From: Perkinsus olseni
Taxonomy: Eukaryota > Perkinsozoa > Perkinsida
Assembly (NCBI GenBank): GCA_013115125.1
Contig: JABANN010000239.1
Coordinates: forward strand, 1-48,383
Length of the DNA: 48,383 nt
Reading direction: 5' to 3'
Made by a program: the position numbers and the translations under genes. Of the stretch, positions 42,902 through 48,383 are shown one piece after another. The notes under the pieces were generated by a model, which did no database searches, had not been told where the DNA came from, and worked only from the letters and a program-made list of their open reading frames with translations. The first letter of the stretch is position 1; every line of letters begins with the position of its first letter.

Positions 42902-45900
42902 ATGTCGCGCAGTAGGACCTTGGGGACGGCCTCCGCCTCTTCTTCGTCTGCTGCTGCGGGCTTCCGTCACTTCCGAGCAGGGGAACCGATAGATGAGCGG
43001 GAGGCTGCTCGTAATACCTGGGTGGATGGGAGAGGGAAAATACTCTCAATCGTTCTTCCTTCTCGATGTGCGCCGCTACCACTCGAGGAATACTAGGGAG
43101 TGCGACCATCTGTTAGGGGACTGGTCGTTCAACCTTTTGGACGGCACTTAGGGTCTCAGCTTAATGAGATGATCTCATCGGGTCCATCATTCTACCTTGT
43201 GAGCCCACCAATGAGCCTAATCGTAGCTTCCGCGGTAGTGGATGTCCATCAGAACCCTCCTCGCCATACAGACAACCGTTGTCGCCGCTTCTATCAGGCA
43301 CATGGGAATCATTGAAATCCGCCATACACCAAATACACAATCACAATGCAAGTCATTTATCATTTGAGGAGCTCTACCGGAATGGGTAGGAGATTGCAGG
43401 AGATCCTCCCCTCTCCTGTTGCCGTTGCCAAGGCCTGGGGCAGGGCCAGTTGAGTGTGCCTTTTTTCAGGTATAATCTGGTGCTGCATAAGTATGGTCTG
43501 AAGCTGTACCAGGGAGTGGAGGAGACTGTGACACTTCACCTCTTGGAAGTTTCGAAGCGCTGTATCGAGAGTAGTATTCGATTATTACGGGACCACACGC
43601 AGACTGTGCTGCATTACTCTTGCCACTGCTTGCGACTGAACTAGCACGCTGTCGAGTTGTGGTCAGTGCTTACTACATATGCGACTGACCACGCTGGTAG
43701 CATGACAAGGCCTCTGTTGCCGAAAGGGCGTATCTCGGTATAAGTATATTTTACATCCAAGTATATTTCGGAAGGCATTTCTCCACTTTTCCCTTGTGCT
43801 GGTGCTTACCAAATCGCTGTCGGCGTAAACGTATACCTACCCTGCGGGCTAAGTCCACTGGTGGTAGGTGCTGATGAGGATCTACTCAGCCGTCTCAAGG
43901 TGGAGTGGGAAGATCATAAGATGACAATGGGAATGATACGGGACATCCTAATGTACTGCTGCTGCCTGGCCGATCCTTCACCTTATCAGAATGCACAGTT
44001 CGGTCAAGCCGTAGAGATCGTAGCTTACCATGGGACTACTGGCATGTTATGCTCATTAGGTACATGGATCGTAACTACGTCAGGCAGCATCCTCAACAGT
44101 GTGTGCCGGTCTATGATATGGGGCTGAGGGTAAGAGGGCAAGGGAGAGCGTTAGGCTTCGGTAGCCTGCCCTGCATTCTTTCGTTTCCATCTAGTGCGCG
44201 GGAGATGGATTTCTATGGGAGCGACTGAATGTTCTTGCCAGCCTGGGAAGGGTACCGTTTTGCGACTGTAGTCTTCACAGGGATTTTGGATGAGGTCCCT
44301 AGGAGTGCCCGGCAGACTGTTTGCTATCGCAGGTGTTCCGGGACACAGTGATAGGGCATGCACGAGTAAGGGATAGAGCCATTGGGCAGGTACTGCTTTT
44401 AAGACCTCCCTGTAGTTTTGACTGGCAGTCTTAGATTCTACCAGAGCTCCGTCGCGAACTTCACGGCGAGACGGTAGCTGACCCTCAGCTTATAAAGACT
44501 GCTCTCTCTATGCTTGTGGAGCTATCTAGCATACAGACGCTACCTGCGGAGAGGGGCGTGCCTGAGACAGGTAGTAGATAATGCGGTTGCTGGGAATTGA
44601 ACCAGGGACCTCTCTAGGTTACCGAACTGGTCCGCCTTTGCCAGCTTCCTCGCCCTCCTCTTCGTCCATTTCTGATAGAAATACCAGCACTAGAAGTAGT
44701 CTGGGCAGCGTTGGAGAGCCCACCCGGCCGCCCAGCAGCAACGTCTACTATTCCTGGTTCGAGATCAACTACCTAGCGCTCATCCGGGACTTCTACACGC
44801 GTGAGGTGAGTCGAAAACCCTAGCGGAGCGAAGCTGATTGTCCCCTCTGCTCAGGCAAATGAGTATATAGATCGTCATACAGTAGGGGAGTACCTCGAGA
44901 AGGCCGACAGTAGGATGAGACAGGAAAAAAGAAGGGTGGAAACCTACATGGACCGGACACAGAGCATGTCTAAGGTAGGAAAGGAGCCGTGCATGCCCTA
45001 GGCGAGGTGCAGTTCACCTGCGCACTTTTATTCTGACCCTTGCTGAACAGCTGCGTTTACTCTTCCAGTATGGGCTGTACAGGAGCCCAGAGCCTCCTCA
45101 ACGGAGAAGCCTTTGCAGGTTCAAGAGGTTTTGGACTACGTTTGGATCGGCCGTCACTATAAGAGGCTCATCCAGCAGGAGAATAGCGGATGCAAGGCCA
45201 TGTTTGCACAGGCTAGGTGGGCCCTTAGCGATCAATGCCGGCAGGTCATGCTTGCACCTTTAGAGTCTCCGAACTTCGCTTGATGTACTCGCTCTTCTCT
45301 CGGATACCTGAGGCTCTCACCGACATAGCGACGGTCATGCAGGAGTGCATCAGCGCGGCGAGTAACGTAGCATTCTTCTGTTTCATCTGGAAATTGAGTT
45401 TCTTAGTCGCTGATCTTGTTGCTGATGAGACCACGGTCAACGCCCCTGTACGGTTTGTCGAGAAACTGCTCGCCCTTCGAGAGAGGTGAAGTGTCTTTTC
45501 GCTCGCTGACGGACTAGCCTGAGTCGTCAGGTTCGAGCGAGTTGTCTCTCAAGCCTTTGGAAGCTCGCTGGAGTTCTCCAACCAGATGAAGGTCGCGTTT
45601 GAGAAATCACTTAGCAATGACCCGAAGTGCGCTCACTACTTGAGCCTCTACTTGGACGAGCTGCTGCGGAAAAGGTAGGCCGTCAAACCCTTTAGATTTT
45701 TCTATCATCATCTACCCATGTAATCCAATGACACTCCCGGAGTGTCTTGATAGAATAGATAGGAAATGAATAGCGCCGGAGTTTCACGCCCTATTTATCC
45801 TCTAACCTTCTGGTATGCAGAGGTCCTCTGGTACCTGTATGATACTTAAAGTGTTATCCTAGTTTGCAAAGCGATGGCAGTGACATGTATAACATAGGAG

Positions 45901-48045
45901 ACGTACCATATGACTACTTGGAAAATTTCAGTATGACCCTCAACTCACCAATTTCCTCGTTCGAGGCTTTTCGCGTATTAACTAGGACGGTTCCTCGGCC
46001 TTCCGCCTGTACTCTCGGTTTCCTTCGTTGTGTCCATAAAATACTGATAGAACCTATCGTGGTTCGACATTGTGATGGGGGATTTCGTCTGCTGACTCAC
46101 CTCGTGCCGTTCCTTCAGGCTCAAAGATATGACCGATACAGAATTTCACTCCAACGTCGACCAGGTCATCAGCGTCTTCCGGTGAGTGGCTCCGCCGTAT
46201 TTTCTCCTTCCATCACCCTACAGTTGTGTGGTTACAGGTATCTTATTGACAAGGATGTTTTTGAATCATATTATCGATCCAGCCTTTGTCGGCGTTTGCT
46301 CAACTCCAAGTAAGATCGTTGCCCCACCCCCCGGGGTTCATGAATTTTGTAGACCGTCGGCAGCGAACGTCGAGGAGGCAGAGAAGCTTGTGGTAGGCAA
46401 GCTCAGAGCTGAGGTGAGGTCATTCTAGACCGGCCGATGCGTGTTATCACTCTTGACTTAGTGTGGACAGCAGTACACGTCTAAGCTGGAGGGAATGCTA
46501 AAGGACGTCAGTCTGAGCCAGGTGGGCGGTAACAGGGACCACCCTCGTGCGGGCAGTCCTGCGCTCAGGATACTAGCCGCAGCTACTCTCAATCGACTTC
46601 CACGTCGCGCATGGACGGACCATCTCTGACTGATTGCGAGCTTGACGTGAAGGTGAGATGACTGTTGTGGTCTCTCTACGTTCATTGGTTTTGCGTACCA
46701 CTCTTTCAGGTCTGCACCTCCGGCTTCTGGCCGACCCACTCCCCTCCAAAATGTGAGGTACCAATTGAAATGAAGTGTTTGATGGATCGGTGAGATTCTA
46801 CCGAGCTGCGCGGCCTGCCGGGGTATCGCTGGTGGCAGGTTCGAAGCGTTCTATCTGTCCAAGCACAGCGGCCGAAAACTCACCTGGATGTTCAACTACG
46901 GCACCGGTAAGGCTCAGCGAGGTGCGGCTCAGGGCAGAGCTTAGTCTTACAGTTCTATGGCGAGAACCATTGTATCGATTCGAGCGGTTATCGTTGTGGT
47001 CCTCTGAGAATTTGAAGGAATTATTAATCATACTTGTGCTCAGCTGACGTTCGGAGTAGAGTGGGACGCAACCCTCATGTACTCACCGTCAGTACGTACC
47101 AGGCGATGATGCTGCTCCTTTTCAACTCATCTGATGCGCTGAGGTGGGTTCGCGGAAAGCCTGGATAGATAGATCAGGCGCCGCTGCAGTAAAGGCTCGA
47201 TCTTTTTCAGTTATGAGCGGATACGGTCTTCGCTGAATTGTGGTAGAGGAGATGATAGTAGCGTCGATGAGAAGTCTGAGCAGGGGGATGACGCCGAGAT
47301 CAAGCGGCATCTTATGAGCCTCTACGTGAATCCAAGAGTGCGGTAAGGCAAGAGCCTTCTGCAAGGCGTCTGATAGCTATCACGTGAACTCCCCATTCCT
47401 TAGGGTGCTGCTGCGGGAAAGTCCTCGGGAGTCGAAGGAGCCAGCCGCTGGTGACATCTTCCGCGTCAATACCCAGTTTGAGTCGCGTGTCCGCAACTTG
47501 AAGGTGCGTGACGCTCCAAGCTCATCTGGGGCTCATCGCATCGTGCGTCGCATTCCGCTGTACCTAGGTTCCACTAATAGCTCTCACCAGCAGTACTAAC
47601 AACAGAGGTAGGCGGCCGTCCATGATGTTCCCCGGTTGTTGTATCACCTCGAGTGCCAGATGGACCAGCGGGGTCTTCATCCAGTGGTGATGGTGGGAGC
47701 GCTATTCCCCAGGCGGTAGAGGAGGATCGGAAGCATATCGTGGAGGCCGTCTTGGTGAGCTTGGCGGACAACTCGGCCCATGGGCCATGGCGTCAGGATG
47801 GACGACTTGTCAAGGTACGCATCATGAAGAGCAGGAAGCAGATGGACCACAACTCGCTAGTTGTCGAGGCAACCAGGCAGCTGTCGCAACGGTGAGCGCC
47901 CACTTCTGCTACTAATAGCTCATGGCTGCTCTTCAGGTTCCAGCCGACTCCTCAGCTCATCAAGCAGCGCATCGAGCACTTGATAGAACGAGAGTTTCTC
48001 GAGCGCTGTCCTCATGATCATAAGACGTACAACTACTTGGCCTAG
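42902..48045 (+). CDS. CUL3: Cullin-3-type scaffold of a RING ubiquitin ligase
   Basis: The protein bridges substrate adaptors (BTB proteins for CUL3) and the RING protein RBX1. Family segments appear in order: [180 protein letters not shown] and [15 protein letters not shown]. The neddylation domain is [23 protein letters not shown] (the acceptor lysine context IMKSRK is present), and it ends [14 protein letters not shown] at 48045. FEELYRN and [11 protein letters not shown] favour CUL3 over CUL1/CUL4. There are about 20 exons. Introns at 43011-43297 and about 43591-43866 are long for this window. A Ser/Pro-rich insert (44640-44740) interrupts the second cullin repeat region. Confidence 0.93.
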
Positions 48046-48184
48046 TATTTCCCATTGATTTTGCAGACGGAACAGTTAAGCACCGATCGTCTGACTGTGG
48101 ATAGCTAGAATCACGGTAGCATATATAATAACTATAGTCAACACATTTTATCATTGCAGAAGGCCGGGACAGTGTTCATAGTCA

Positions 48185-48383
48185 ATGGGCGATGGAGGTG
48201 CTCCGTCTTTGCCCGCCAGCGAGGCAGTGTCAATACACTTGAAGAGGGAGCTCGACTTGAATTCAGTGCGATTCCCCTCTCCGATAACGCTATACCATTC
48301 AGAAGCCTATTTGGCGGATAGGGTTGCCGTTGCCGTAGCCTATATGGGGGTCGAGGATGATATCATCACATTAGCGAGTTGTT
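48185..48383 (+). CDS. 5' exon of a further gene, cut by the window end
   Basis: An ATG at 48185 opens a frame that runs to the last base without a stop: MGDGGAPSLPASEAVSIHL, KRELDLNSVRFPSPITLYHS and LADRVAVAVAYMGVEDDII, about 66 codons. The mix of charged, aromatic and aliphatic residues is protein-like and better than chance. It begins 140 bases after the cullin stop, in keeping with the compact layout. The N-terminus has Gly-2 but no Ser-6. The family is unknown from this fragment. Confidence 0.6.
   Translation, partial: MGDGGAPSLPASEAVSIHLKRELDLNSVRFPSPITLYHSEAYLADRVAVAVAYMGVEDDIITLASC

Noticed and set aside
44581-44640. tRNA-like T-arm (TTGAACCAGGGACC) near a cullin exon
   Set aside because: The stem does not pair properly, there is no matching acceptor or anticodon arm, and the bases encode an in-frame cullin exon.
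1-48383. Prokaryotic operon, prophage or CRISPR content
   Set aside because: No ribosome-binding-site-led gene runs, no regularly spaced repeats and clear spliceosomal introns throughout.

Overview
The window looks like nuclear DNA of a protist, most likely a perkinsid-like alveolate. Genes are broken by many short GT-AG introns (mostly 36-70 bases), neighbouring genes are often only 140-300 bases apart, and a tRNA-Tyr carries a small intron. The proteins are eukaryotic: Notchless/NLE, N-myristoyltransferase, cullin-3, CCCH zinc finger, chromodomain. I saw no LTR element, LINE, insertion sequence, CRISPR array or plasmid feature. The taxon is an inference from gene style, not from a marker gene. 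Gene models were built by hand by joining exons whose reading phases agree; start codons and some junctions remain uncertain.

Layout. From 2.1 to 13.9 kb every gene I can support lies on the minus strand: a P-loop ATPase, an uncharacterised protein beside it, a chromodomain protein with ten 14-residue repeats, two small uncertain genes, a mitochondrial-looking protein, a lysine-rich protein with a possible DUF4602 end, and a small one-helix membrane protein. From 14.5 kb nearly everything is on the plus strand: three tandem paralogs (14.5-19.1 kb), several lineage-specific genes (19.7-28.6 kb), one minus-strand gene (28.7-30.0 kb), a DPF/NPF-rich endocytosis-type protein, a CCCH zinc-finger protein, NLE, a small mitochondrial-looking protein, a 47-bp minisatellite, N-myristoyltransferase, a small protein with an N-myristoylation-type start, cullin-3, and the first exon of a gene that runs off the end. 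The tRNA-Tyr (minus) sits between two plus-strand genes at 23.8 kb.

Most genes are housekeeping genes with no shared pathway. Two may act in ribosome biogenesis (NLE, and weakly the DUF4602-like protein). N-myristoyltransferase lies directly upstream of a small protein with a Gly-2/Ser-6 start. The most novel material is the three-copy paralog array sharing one domain and one intron position, the repeat-bearing chromodomain protein, the DPF/NPF-rich protein and the divergent ATPase locus at the left end.
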